Of a stretch of DNA of 64,000 nucleotides, positions 50,166-61,789 are shown one piece after another. The first letter of the stretch is position 1; each line of letters opens with the position of its first letter. This stretch comes from Ptiloglossa arizonensis. Taxonomy: Eukaryota > Arthropoda > Insecta > Hymenoptera > Colletidae. The notes under the pieces were generated by a model, which saw only the letters and a program-made list of their open reading frames with translations, was not told the DNA's origin and searched no databases. Position numbers and translations under genes: made by a program. The stretch lies in NCBI RefSeq assembly GCF_051014685.1, contig NW_027479467.1:1-64000 (forward strand), written 5' to 3'.

Positions 50166-51754
50166 ACCGTGGTAATCGGGCGAGTTTCTACTTTCAGACG
50201 CAACATCAATTTTTGGGTTGGGTCAATCCGTTCGCGAGATGTGGGAGTTTGAAGCCAAGAAATGGTTGAGAAGAGAATAAATTTTTCGCAATTCTGCTGC
50301 TCCAAACGCTTAACCAGAATGGCCTAGGGAAAAAATGCACATACCTTCGTAATCGGGCGAGTTTCTACTTTCAGATGCAATAGGACTTTTTGGGTTAGGT
50401 CAATTCGTTTGCGAGATGTGGGAGTTTGAAGCCAAGAAATGGTTGAGAAGGCATAAAATTTTTCGCATTTCTGCTGATCCAAACGCTTAATCAGAATGGC
50501 CCAGGGTAAAACTACACATACCGTTGTAATCGGGCGAGTTTCTACTTTCAGGTGCAATAGGAATTTTTGGGTTAGGTCAATCCGTTCGCGAGATATGGGA
50601 GTTTGAAGCTCAGAAATGGTTGAGAAGAGAATGAATTTTTCGCAATTCTGCTGCTCCAAACGCTTAACCAGAATGGCCTAGGGAAAAAATACACCTACCG
50701 TTGTAATCGGGCGAGTTTCTACTTTCAGATGCAATAGGAATTTTTGGGTTAGGTCAATCCGTTCGCGAGATATGGGAGTTTGAAGCCAAGAAATGGTTGA
50801 CAAGAGAATAAATTTTTCGCAATTCTGCTGCTCCAAACGCTTAACCAGAATGGCCTAGGGAAAAAATGCACATACCGTCGTCATCGGGCGAGTTTCTACT
50901 TTCAGATGCAATGGGAATTTTTGGGTTAGGTCAATCCTTTCGCGAGATATGGGAGTTTGAAGCCAAGAAATGGTTGACAAGAGAATAAATTTTTCGCAAT
51001 TCTGCTGCTCCAAACGCTTAACCAGAATGGCCTAGGGAAAAAATGCACATACCGTTGTAATCGGGCGAGTTTCTACTTTCAGACGCAGCAGGAATTTTTG
51101 GGTTTGGTCAATCCGTTCGAGAGATATGGGATATTGAAGCTAAGAAATGGTTGAGAAGACAACAAATTTTTCGCAATTCTGCTGCTCCAAATGCTTCACC
51201 AGAATGGCCTAGGGAAAAAATACACCTACCGTTGTAAACGGGCGAGTTTCTACTTTCAGATGCAATAGGAATTTTTGGGTTAGGTCAATCCGTTCGCGAG
51301 ATATGGGAGGTTGAAGCCAAGAAATGTTTGAGAAGGCAACAAATTTTTCGCAATTCTGCTGCTCCAAACGCGAAACCAGAATGGCCTAGGGAAAAAGTAC
51401 ACATACCGATGTAATCGGGCGAGTTTCTCCTTTCAGACGCAAGAGGAATTTTTGGGATGGGTCAATCCGTTCGCGAGATGTGGGAATTTGAAGCCAAGAA
51501 ATGGTTGAGAACGCAAAAAATATTTCGCAATTCTGCGCCTCCAAACGCGAAACCAGAATGGCCTCGGGAAAAAGTACACATACCGTTGTAATCGGGCGAG
51601 TGTCTACTTTCAGATGCAATAGGAATTTTTGGGTTAGGTCAATCCGTTCGCGAGATATGGGAGTTTGAAGCCAAGAAATGGTTGACAGGGCAAAAAATTT
51701 TTCGCAATTCTGCAGATCCAAACGCTTAACCAGAATGGCGTAGGGAAAAATACA
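50166..51754 (+). repeat. Zone I, left part: heterogeneous monomers
   Basis: About nine monomers in which gatgcaatagg and ttaggtcaatcc become the main class. I found no clean multi-monomer duplication here. Many private variants occur: caacatcaattttt, gcatttctgctgatcc, caggtgcaatagg, caatggg, tcaatcctttcgcg, gttcgagag, and tctgcgcctcc. Higher monomer-to-monomer divergence suggests less recent homogenisation. Confidence 0.75.
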
Positions 51755-54126
51755 CATACCATTGTAATCGGGCGAGTTTCTACTTCCAGATGCAATAGGA
51801 ATTTTTGGGTTAGGTCAATCCGTTTGCGAGATATGGGAGTTTGAAGCCAAGAAATGGTTGAGAAGGCAAAAAATTTTTCGCATTTCTGCTGATCCCAACG
51901 CTTAACCAGAATGGCCTAGGGAAAAAATACACATACCGTTGTAATCGGGCGAGTTTCTACTTTCAGATGCAATAGGAATTTTTGGGTTAGGTCAATCCGT
52001 TCGCGAGATATGGGAGTTTGAAGCTAAGAAATGGTTGAGAAGAGAGTAAATTTTTCGCAATTCTGCTGCACCAAACGCTTAACCAGAAGGCCTAGGGAAC
52101 AAATACACATACCGTTGTAATCGGGCGAGTTTCTACTTTCAGATGCAATAGGAATTTTTGGGTTAGGTCAATCCGTTCGCGAGATATGGGATTTTGAAGC
52201 TAAGAAATGGTTGACAAGAGAACAAATTTTTTGCAATTCTGCTGCTCCAAAAGCTTAAACAGAAAGGCCTAAGGGAAAAAGACACACACCGTTGTAATCG
52301 GGCGAGTTTCTACTTTCAGACGCAACAGGAATTTTTGGGTTGGGTAAATCCGTTCGCGAGATATGGGAGTTTGAAGCCAAGAAATGGTTGAGAAGGCACA
52401 AAATTTTTCGCACTTCTGCTGCTCCAAACGCTTAACCAGAACGACCTAGGGAAAAAATACACATACCGTTGTAATCGTGCGAGTTTCTACATTCAGACGC
52501 AACAGGAATTTTTGGGTTATGTCAATCCGTTCGCGAGATATGGGAGTTTGATGCTAAGAAATGGTTGAGAAGAGAACAAATTTTTTGCAATTCTGCTGCT
52601 CCAAACGCTTAACCAGAATGGCCTAGGGGAAAAATTCACATACCGTTGTAATCGGGCGAGTTTCTACTTTCAGATGCAATAGGAATTTTTGGTTCAGGTT
52701 AATTCGTTCGCGAGATAAGGTAGTTTCAAGACAAGAAATGGTTGAGAAGGCAACAAATTTTTCGCACTTCTGCTGCTCCAAACGCTTAACCCGAATGGTC
52801 TAGGAAAAAAGTACACATACCGTTGTAATCGGGCGAGTTTCTACTTTCAGATGCAATAGGAATTTTTGGGTTAGGTCAATCCGTTCGCAAGATATGGGAG
52901 TTTGAAGGCAAGAAATGGTTGAGAAGGCAAACAATTTTTCGTAAGTCTGCTGCTCCAAACGCGTAACCAGAATGGCCTAGGGAAAAAGTACACATACCGT
53001 TGTAATCGGGCGAGTTTCTACTTTCAGATGCAATAGGAATTTTTGGGGTAGGTCAATCCGTTCGCGAGATATGGGAGTTTGAAGCCAAGAAATGGTTGAG
53101 AAGGCACAACATTTTTCGCACTTCTGTTGCTTCAAACGCTTAACCAGAATGGCCTGGGGAAAAAATACACGTAAGTTTGTAATCGGGCGGGTTTCTACAT
53201 TCAGATGCAATAAGAATTTTTGGGGTAGGTCAATCCGTTCGCGAGATATGGGAGTTTGAAGCCAAGAAATGGTTGAGAAGGCACAACATTTTTCGCACTT
53301 CTGTTGCTCCAAACGCTTAACCAGAATGGCCTGGGGAAAAAATACACGTAAGGTTGTAATCGGGCGAGTTTCTACTTTCAGACGCCGCAGGAATTTTTGG
53401 GTTTGGTCAATCCGTTCGCGAGATATGGGAGTTTGAAGCCAAGAAGTGGTTGAGAAGGCATAAAATTTTTCGCAATTCTGCTGCTCCAAACGCTTCACCA
53501 GAATGGCCTAGGGAAAAAATACACATACCGTTGTAATCGGGCAAGTTTCTACTTTCAGATGCAATAGGAATTTTTGGGTTAGGTCAATCCGTTCGCGAGA
53601 TATGGGACTATGAAGCGAAGAAATGGTTGAGAAGACAACAAATTTTTCGCAATTCTGCTGCTCCAAACGCTTAACCAGAAAGGCCTAGGGAAAAAATACA
53701 CATACCATTGTAATCGGGCGAGTTTCTACTTCCAGATGCAATAGGAATTTTTGGGTTAGGTCAATCCGTTTGCGAGATATGGGAGTTTGAAGCCAAGAAA
53801 TGGTTGAGAAGGCAAAAAATTTTTCGCATTTCTGCTGATCCCAACGCTTAACCAGAATGGCCTAGGGAAAAAATACACATACCGTTGTAATCGGGCGAGT
53901 TTCTACTTTCAGATGCAATAGGAATTTTTGGGTTAGGTCAATCCGTTCGCGAGATATGGGAGTTTGAAGCTAAGAAATGGTTGAGAAGAGAGTAAATTTT
54001 TCGCAATTCTGCTGCACCAAACGCTTAACCAGAAGGCCTAGTGAACAAATACACATACCGTTGTAATCGGGCGAGTTTCTACTTTCAGATGCAATAGGAA
54101 TTTTTGGGTTAGGTCAATCCGTTCGC
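51755..54126 (+). repeat. Zone I, middle part: first copies of the I segments
   Basis: 51,755-52,180 (accattgtaatc, cttccagatg, ctgctgatccc, gagagtaaattttt, gcaccaaacgc) matches 53,700-54,126. 52,812-53,700 matches 54,762-55,650 at offset 1,950. Characteristic monomers carry gttcgcaag with gaaggcaag and tttttcgtaagtc (52,890-52,950) and tacacgtaag with ttctacattcag and aataagaattttt (53,165-53,220). Between 52,180 and 52,812 are private monomers such as ggttcaggttaattcg near 52,691. Confidence 0.7.
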
Positions 54127-55650
54127 AAGATATGGGAGTTTGAAGGCAAGAAATGGTTGAGAAGGCAAACAATTTTTCGTAAGTCTGCTGCTCCAAACGC
54201 GTAACCAGAATGGCCTAGGGAAAAAGTACACATACCGTTGTAATCGGGCGAGTTTTCTACTTTCAGATGCAATAGGAATTTTTGGGGTAGGTCAATCCGT
54301 TCGCGAGATATGGGAGTTTGAAGCCAAGAAATGGTTGAGAAGGCACAACATTTTTCGCACTTCTGTTGCTTCAAACGCTTAACCAGAATGGCCTGGGGAA
54401 AAAATACACGTAAGGTTGTAATCGGGCGGGTTTCTACATTCAGATGCAATAAGAATTTTTGGGGTAGGTCAATCCGTTCGCGAGATATGGGAGTTTGAAG
54501 CCAAGAAATGGTTGAGAAGGCACAACATTTTTCGCACTTCTGTTGCTCCAAACGCTTAACCAGAATGGCCTGGGGAAAAAATACACGTAAGGTTGTAATC
54601 GGGCGGGTTTCTACATTCAGATGCAATAAGAATTTTTGGGGTAGGTCAATCCGTTCGCGAGATATGGGAGTTTTGAAGCTAAGAAATGGTTTGGAGAAGA
54701 GAGTAAATTTTTCGCAATTCTGCTGCACCAAACGCTTAACCAGAAGGCCTAGCGAACAAATACACATACCGTTGTAATCGGGCGAGTTTCTACTTTCAGA
54801 TGCAATAGGAATTTTTGGGTTAGGTCAATCCCGTTCGCAAGATATGGGAGTTTGAAGGCAAGAAATGGTTGAGAAGGCAAACAATTTTTCGTAAGTCTGC
54901 TGCTCCAAACGCGTAACCAGAATGGCCTAGGGAAAAAGTACACATACCGTTGTAATCGGGCGAGTTTCTACTTTCAGATGCAATAGGAATTTTTGGGGTA
55001 GGTCAATCCGTTCGCGAGATATGGGAGTTTGAAGCCAAGAAATGGTTGAGAAGGCACAACATTTTTCGCACTTCTGTTGCTTCAAACGCTTAACCAGAAT
55101 GGCCTGGGGAAAAAATACACGTAAGGTTGTAATCGGGCGGGTTTCTACATTCAGATGCAATAAGAATTTTTGGGGTAGGTCAATCCGTTCGCGAGATATG
55201 GGAGTTTGAAGCCAAGAAATGGTTGAGAAGGCACAACATTTTTCGCACTTCTGTTGCTCCAAACGCTTAACCAGAATGGCCTGGGGAAAAAATACACGTA
55301 AGGTTGTAATCGGGCGAGTTTCTACTTTCAGACGCCGCAGGAATTTTTGGGTTTGGTCAATCCGTTCGCGAGATATGGGAGTTTGAAGCCAAGAAGTGGT
55401 TGAGAAGGCATAAAATTTTTCGCAATTCTGCTGCTCCAAACGCTTCACCAGAATGGCCTAGGGAAAAAATACACATACCGTTGTAATCGGGCAAGTTTCT
55501 ACTTTCAGATGCAATAGGAATTTTTGGGTTAGGTCAATCCGTTCGCGAGATATGGGACTATGAAGCGAAGAAATGGTTGAGAAGACAACAAATTTTTCGC
55601 AATTCTGCTGCTCCAAACGCTTAACCAGAAAGGCCTAGGGAAAAAATACA
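54117..55650 (+). repeat. Zone I, right part: tandem four-monomer copies
   Basis: 54,117-54,600 and 54,830-55,310 both match 52,880-53,360. The two copies here are about 713 bp apart, four monomers plus five bases. The extra bases are homopolymer gains (gagttttctac near 54,251, gagttttgaag and atggtttggag near 54,670-54,690, caatcccg near 54,827). Confidence 0.7.
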
Positions 55651-56130
55651 CATACCGTTGTAATCGTGCGAGTTTCTACTTTCAGCCGCAACAGGAATTT
55701 CTGGGTTATGTCAATCCGTTCGCGAGATATGGGAGTTTGAAGCTAAGAAATGGTTGAGAAGAGAGTAAATTTTTCGCAATTCTGCTGCACCAAACGCTTA
55801 ACCAGAAGGCCTAGGGAACAAATACACATACCGTTGTAATCGGGCCAGTTTCTACTTTCAGATGCAATAGGAATTTTTGGGTTAGGTCAATCCGTTCGCG
55901 AGATATGGGCGTTTGAAGCTCAGAAGTGGTTGAGAAGAGAATGAATTTTTCGCAATTCTGCTGCTCCAAACGCTTAACCAGAAAGGCCTAGGGAAAAAAT
56001 ACACATACCATTGTAATCGGGCGAGTTTCTACTTCCAGATGCAATAGGAATTTTTTGGGTTAGGTCAATCCGTTTGCGAGATATGGGAGTTTGAAGCCAA
56101 GAAATGGTTGAGAAGGCAAAAAATTTTTCG
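55651..56130 (+). repeat. Zone I to J transition monomers
   Basis: Contains a gtgcgag monomer with cagccgcaac and tttctgggttatg (near 55,685-55,707), a gagagtaaattttt/gcaccaaacgc monomer, a gaagctcagaagtgg monomer, and accattg with cttccagatg near 56,007 as in zone I. From about 56,130 the J unit begins. Confidence 0.65.
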
Positions 56131-57110
56131 CATTTCTGCTGATGCAAACGCTTAACCAGAATGGCCTAGGGAAAAAATACACATACCGTTGTACTCGGGC
56201 GAGTTTCTACTGTCAGATGCAATAGGAATTTTTGGGTTAGGTCAATCCGTTCGCGAGATATGGGAGTTTGAAGCTAAGAAATGGTTGAGAAGAGAGTAAA
56301 TTTTTTGCAATTCTGCTGCTCCAAACGCTTAACCACAAAGGCCTAAGGGAAAAAGACACACACCGTTGTAATCGGGCGAGTTTCTACTTTCAGATGCAAT
56401 AGGAATTTTTGGGTTAGGTCAATCCGTTCGCGAGATATGGGAGCTTGAAGCTAAGAAATGGTGGAGAAGAGAGTAAATTTTTCGCATTTCTGCTGCACCA
56501 AACGCTTAACCAGAAGGCCTAGGGAACAAATACACATACCGTTGTAATCGGGCGAGTTTCTACTTTCAGATGCAATAGGAATTTTTGGGTTAGGTCAATC
56601 CGTTCGCGAGATATGGGAGTTTGAAGCTCAGAAATGGTTGAGAAGAGAATGAATTTTTCGCAATTCTGCTGCTCCAAACGCTTAACCAGAATGGCCTAGG
56701 GAAAAAATGCACATACCGTTGTAATCGGGCGAGTTTCTACTTTCAGATGCAATAGGAATTTTTGGGTTAGGTCAATCCGTTCGCGAGATATGGGAGTTTG
56801 AAGCTAAGAAATGGTTGAGAAGAGAGTAAATTTTTTGCACTTCTGCTGCTCCAAACGCTTAACCAGAAAGGCCTAAGGGAAAAAGACACACACCGTTGTA
56901 ATCGGGCGAGTTTCTACTTTCAGATGCAATAGGAATTTTTGGGTTAGGTCAATCTGTTCGCGAGATATGGGAGTTTGAAGCTAAGAAATGGTTGAGAAGA
57001 GAGTAAATTTTTTGCAATTCTGCTGCTCCAAACGCTTAACCAGAAAGGCCTAAGGGAAAAAGACGCACACCGTTGTAATCGGGCGAGTTTCTACTTTCAG
57101 ATGCAATAGG

Positions 57111-57286
57111 AATTTTTGGGTTAGGTCAATCCGTTCGCGAGATATGGGAGTTTGAATCTAAGAAATGGTTGAGAAGAGAGTAAATTTTTCGCAATTCTGC
57201 TGCACCAAACGCTTAACCAGAAGGCCTAGGGAACAAATACACATACCGTTGTAATCGGGCGAGTTTCTACTTTCAGATGCAATAGG
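57111..57286 (+). repeat. 176-bp monomer variant
   Basis: The landmark aatttttggg is at 57,111 and next at 57,287, so this monomer is one base short. The lost base is in aaccagaaggcctagg (others have agaaagg or agaatgg). It always travels with gcaccaaacgc and gaacaaatacac, and occurs repeatedly from about 52,080 to the right edge, so it is an inherited variant. Confidence 0.8.
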
Positions 57287-57747
57287 AATTTTTGGGTTAG
57301 GTCAATCCGTTCGCGAGATATGGGAGTTTGAAGCTCAGAAGTGGTTGAGAAGAGAATGAATTTTTCGCAATTCTGCTGCTCCAAACGCTTAACCAGAAAG
57401 GCCTAGGGAAAAAGTACACATACCGTTGTAATCGGGCGAGTTTCTACTTTCAGACGCAACAGGAATTTTTGGGTTGGGTCAATCCGTTCGCGAGATATGG
57501 GACTTTGAAGCCAAGTAATGGTTGAGAAGACAACAAATTTTTCGCAATTCTGCTGCTCCAAACGCTTAACCAGAATGGCATAGGGAAAAAATACACATAC
57601 CGTTGTAATCGGGCGAGTTTCTACTTTCAGATGCAATAGGAATTTTTTGGTTAGGTCAATCCGTTCGCGAGATATGGGAGTTTGAAGCTCAGAAATGGTT
57701 GAGAAGAGAGTAAATTTTTTGCACTTCTGCTGCTCCAAACGCTTAAC

Positions 57748-58280
57748 CAGAAACGCCTAAGGGAAAAAGACACACACCGTTGTAATCGGGCGAGTTTCTA
57801 CTTTCAGATGCAATAGGAATTTTTGGGTTAGGTCAATCTGTTCGCGAGATATGGGAGTTTGAAGCTAAGAAATGGTTGAGAAGAGAGTAAATTTTTTGCA
57901 ATTCTGCTGCTCCAAACGCTTAACCAGAAAGGCCTAAGGGAAAAAGACGCACACCGTTGTAATCGGGCGAGTTTCTACTTTCAGATGCAATAGGAATTTT
58001 TGGGTTAGGTCAATCCGTTCGCGAGATATGGGAGTTTGAAGCTAAGAAATGGTTGAGAAGAGAGTAAATTTTTCGCAATTCTGCTGCACCAAACGCTTAA
58101 CCAGAAGGCCTAGGGAACAAATACACATACCGTTGTAATCGGGCGAGTTTCTACTTTCAGATGCAATAGGAATTTTTGGGTTAGGTCAATCCGTTCGCGA
58201 GATATGGGAGTTTGAAGCTCAGAAATGGTTGAGAAGAGAGTAAATTTTTTGCACTTCTGCTGCTCCAAACGCTTAACCAG
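57748..58280 (+). repeat. 3-monomer subunit inside J (about 530 bp)
   Basis: The gaaacgcctaaggg monomer recurs after 530 bp in copy 1 (about 57,748 and 58,278), copy 2 (60,226 and 60,756) and copy 3 (63,408 and 63,938). The intervals contain the same three monomers, including the 176-bp variant, which explains 530 rather than 531. Confidence 0.75.
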
Positions 58281-58606
58281 AAACGCCTAAGGGAAAAAGA
58301 CACACACCGTTGTAATCGGGCGAGTTTCTACTTTCAGATGCAATAGGAATTTTTGGGTTAGGTCAATCTGTTCGCGAGATATGGGAGTTTGAAGCTAAGA
58401 AATGGTTGAGAAGAGAGTAAATTTTTTGCAATTCTGCTGCTCCAAACGCTTAACCAGAAAGGCCTAAGGGAAAAAACACACATACCGTTGTAATCGGGCG
58501 AGTTTCTACTTTCAGACGCAACAGGAATTTTTGGGTTGGGTCAATCCGTTCGCGAGGTATGGGAGTTTGAAGCCAAGAAATGGTTGAGATGGCACAAAAT
58601 TTTTCG

Positions 58607-61600
58607 CATTTCTGCTGATGCAAACGCTTAACCAGAATGGCCTAGGGAAAAAATACACATACCGTTGTACTCGGGCGAGTTTCTACTGTCAGATGCAATA
58701 GGAATTTTTGGGTTAGGTCAATCCGTTCGCGAGATATGGGAGTTTGAAGCTAAGAAATGGTTGAGAAGAGAGTAAATTTTTTGCAATTCTGCTGCTCCAA
58801 ACGCTTAACCACAAAGGCCTAAGGGAAAAAGACACACACCGTTGTAATCGGGCGAGTTTCTACTTTCAGATGCAATAGGAATTTTTGGGTTAGGTCAATC
58901 CGTTCGCGAGATATGGGAGCTTGAAGCTAAGAAATGGTGGAGAAGAGAGTAAATTTTTCGCATTTCTGCTGCACCAAACGCTTAACCAGAAGGCCTAGGG
59001 AACAAATACACATACCGTTGTAATCGGGCGAGTTTCTACTTTCAGATGCAATAGGAATTTTTGGGTTAGGTCAATCCGTTCGCGAGATATGGGAGTTTGA
59101 AGCTCAGAAATGGTTGAGAAGAGAATGAATTTTTCGCAATTCTGCTGCTCCAAACGCTTAACCAGAATGGCCTAGGGAAAAAATGCACATACCGTTGTAA
59201 TCGGGCGAGTTTCTACTTTCAGATGCAATAGGAATTTTTGGGTTAGGTCAATCCGTTCGCGAGATATGGGAGTTTGAAGCTAAGAAATGGTTGAGAAGAG
59301 AGTAAATTTTTTGCACTTCTGCTGCTCCAAACGCTTAACCAGAAAGGCCTAAGGGAAAAAGACACACACCGTTGTAATCGGGCGAGTTTCTACTTTCAGA
59401 TGCAATAGGAATTTTTGGGTTAGGTCAATCTGTTCGCGAGATATGGGAGTTTGAAGCTAAGAAATGGTTGAGAAGAGAGTAAATTTTTTGCAATTCTGCT
59501 GCTCCAAACGCTTAACCAGAAAGGCCTAAGGGAAAAAACACACATACCGTTGTAATCGGGCGAGTTTCTACTTTCAGATGCAATAGGAATTTTTGGGTTA
59601 GGTCAATCCGTTCGCGAGATATGGGAGTTTGAATCTAAGAAATGGTTGAGAAGAGAGTAAATTTTTCGCAATTCTGCTGCACCAAACGCTTAACCAGAAG
59701 GCCTAGGGAACAAATACACATACCGTTGTAATCGGGCGAGTTTCTACTTTCAGATGCAATAGGAATTTTTGGGTTAGGTCAATCCGTTCGCGAGATATGG
59801 GAGTTTGAAGCTCAGAAGTGGTTGAGAAGAGAATGAATTTTTCGCAATTCTGCTGCTCCAAACGCTTAACCAGAAAGGCCTAGGGAAAAAGTACACATAC
59901 CGTTGTAATCGGGCGAGTTTCTACTTTCAGACGCAACAGGAATTTTTGGGTTGGGTCAATCCGTTCGCGAGATATGGGACTTTGAAGCCAAGTAATGGTT
60001 GAGAAGACAACAAATTTTTCGCAATTCTGCTGCTCCAAACGCTTAACCAGAATGGCATAGGGAAAAAATACACATACCGTTGTAATCGGGCGAGTTTCTA
60101 CTTTCAGATGCAATAGGAATTTTTTGGTTAGGTCAATCCGTTCGCGAGATATGGGAGTTTGAAGCTCAGAAATGGTTGAGAAGAGAGTAAATTTTTTGCA
60201 CTTCTGCTGCTCCAAACGCTTAACCAGAAACGCCTAAGGGAAAAAGACACACACCGTTGTAATCGGGCGAGTTTCTACTTTCAGATGCAATAGGAATTTT
60301 TGGGTTAGGTCAATCTGTTCGCGAGATATGGGAGTTTGAAGCTAAGAAATGGTTGAGAAGAGAGTAAATTTTTTGCAATTCTGCTGCTCCAAACGCTTAA
60401 CCAGAAAGGCCTAAGGGAAAAAGACGCACACCGTTGTAATCGGGCGAGTTTCTACTTTCAGATGCAATAGGAATTTTTGGGTTAGGTCAATCCGTTCGCG
60501 AGATATGGGAGTTTGAAGCTAAGAAATGGTTGAGAAGAGAGTAAATTTTTCGCAATTCTGCTGCACCAAACGCTTAACCAGAAGGCCTAGGGAACAAATA
60601 CACATACCGTTGTAATCGGGCGAGTTTCTACTTTCAGATGCAATAGGAATTTTTGGGTTAGGTCAATCCGTTCGCGAGATATGGGAGTTTGAAGCTCAGA
60701 AATGGTTGAGAAGAGAGTAAATTTTTTGCACTTCTGCTGCTCCAAACGCTTAACCAGAAACGCCTAAGGGAAAAAGACACACACCGTTGTAATCGGGCGA
60801 GTTTCTACTTTCAGATGCAATAGGAATTTTTGGGTTAGGTCAATCTGTTCGCGAGATATGGGAGTTTGAAGCTAAGAAATGGTTGAGAAGAGAGTAAATT
60901 TTTTGCAATTCTGCTGCTCCAAACGCTTAACCAGAAAGGCCTAAGGGAAAAAGACGCACACCGTTGTAATCGGGCGAGTTTCTACTTTCAGATGCAATAG
61001 GAATTTTTGGGTTAGGTCAATCCGTTCGCGAGATATGGGAGTTTGAAGCTAAGAAATGGTTGAGAAGAGAGTAAATTTTTCGCAATTCTGCTGCACCAAA
61101 CGCTTAACCAGAAGGCCTAGGGAACAAATACACATACCGTTGTAATCGGGCGAGTTTCTACTTTCAGATACAATAGGAATTTTTGGGTTAGGTCAATCCG
61201 TTCGCGAGATATGGGAGTTAGAAGCTCAGAAATGGTTGAGAAGAGAATGAATTTTTCGCAATTCTGCTGCTCCAAACGCTTAACCAGAATGGCCTAGGGA
61301 AAAAATGCACATACCGTTGTAATCGGGCGAGTTTCTACTTTCAGATGCAATAGGAACTTTTGGGTTAGGTCACTCCGTTCGCGAGATATGGGAGTTTGAA
61401 GCCAAAAAATGGTTGACAAGACAACAAATTTTTCGCACTTCTGCTGTTCCAAACGCTTAACCAGAATGGCCTAGGGGAAAAATACACATACCGTTGTAAT
61501 CGGGCGAGATTCTACTTTCAGATGCAATAGGAATTTTTGGGTTAGGTCAATCTGTTCGCGAGATATGGGAGTTTGAAGCTAAGAAATGGTTGAGAAGAGA

Positions 61601-61789
61601 GTAAATTTTTTGCAATTCTGCTGCTCCAAACGCTTAACCAGAAAGGCCTAAGGGAAAAAACACACATACCGTTGTAATCGGGCGAGTTTCTACTTTCAGA
61701 CGCAACAGGAATTTTTGGGTTGGGTCAATCCGTTCGCGAGGTATGGGAGTTTGAAGCCAAGAAATGGTTGAGATGGCACAAAATTTTTC
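58607..61789 (+). repeat. J unit, copy 2 (18 monomers)
   Basis: Near-identical to copy 1 for the first twelve or so monomers but about 706 bp longer. The extra four monomers lie between about 60,940 and 61,645 and include private variants: cagatacaatagg, gttagaagctcag, ggtcactccg, gccaaaaaatgg with tgacaagac, and gcgagattctac. It ends with the same H-type monomer as copy 1. Confidence 0.85.

Larger units (their letters stand above)
56131..58606 (+). repeat. J unit, copy 1 (14 monomers)
   Basis: Starts at the gctgatgcaaacgc/tactcgggcg/tactgtcag monomer and matches copy 2 at about 2,476-2,477 bp (57,403 matches 59,880). Main classes are gagagtaaattttttgc with cctaagggaaaaagac, gcaccaaacgc with gaaggcctagggaac, gaagctcag with gagaatgaattttt, and one embedded left-zone monomer pair with gacgcaacagg, ttgggtc and gccaagtaatgg (57,420-57,600). 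It ends with an H-type monomer (aaaaaacacacatacc, gaggtatggg, gagatggcac). Confidence 0.85.

Noticed and set aside
54114..54767. 217-codon minus-strand open frame in zone I
   Set aside because: Satellite read-through; the homologous segment at 52,977-53,498 has a different extent, so there is no conserved protein.
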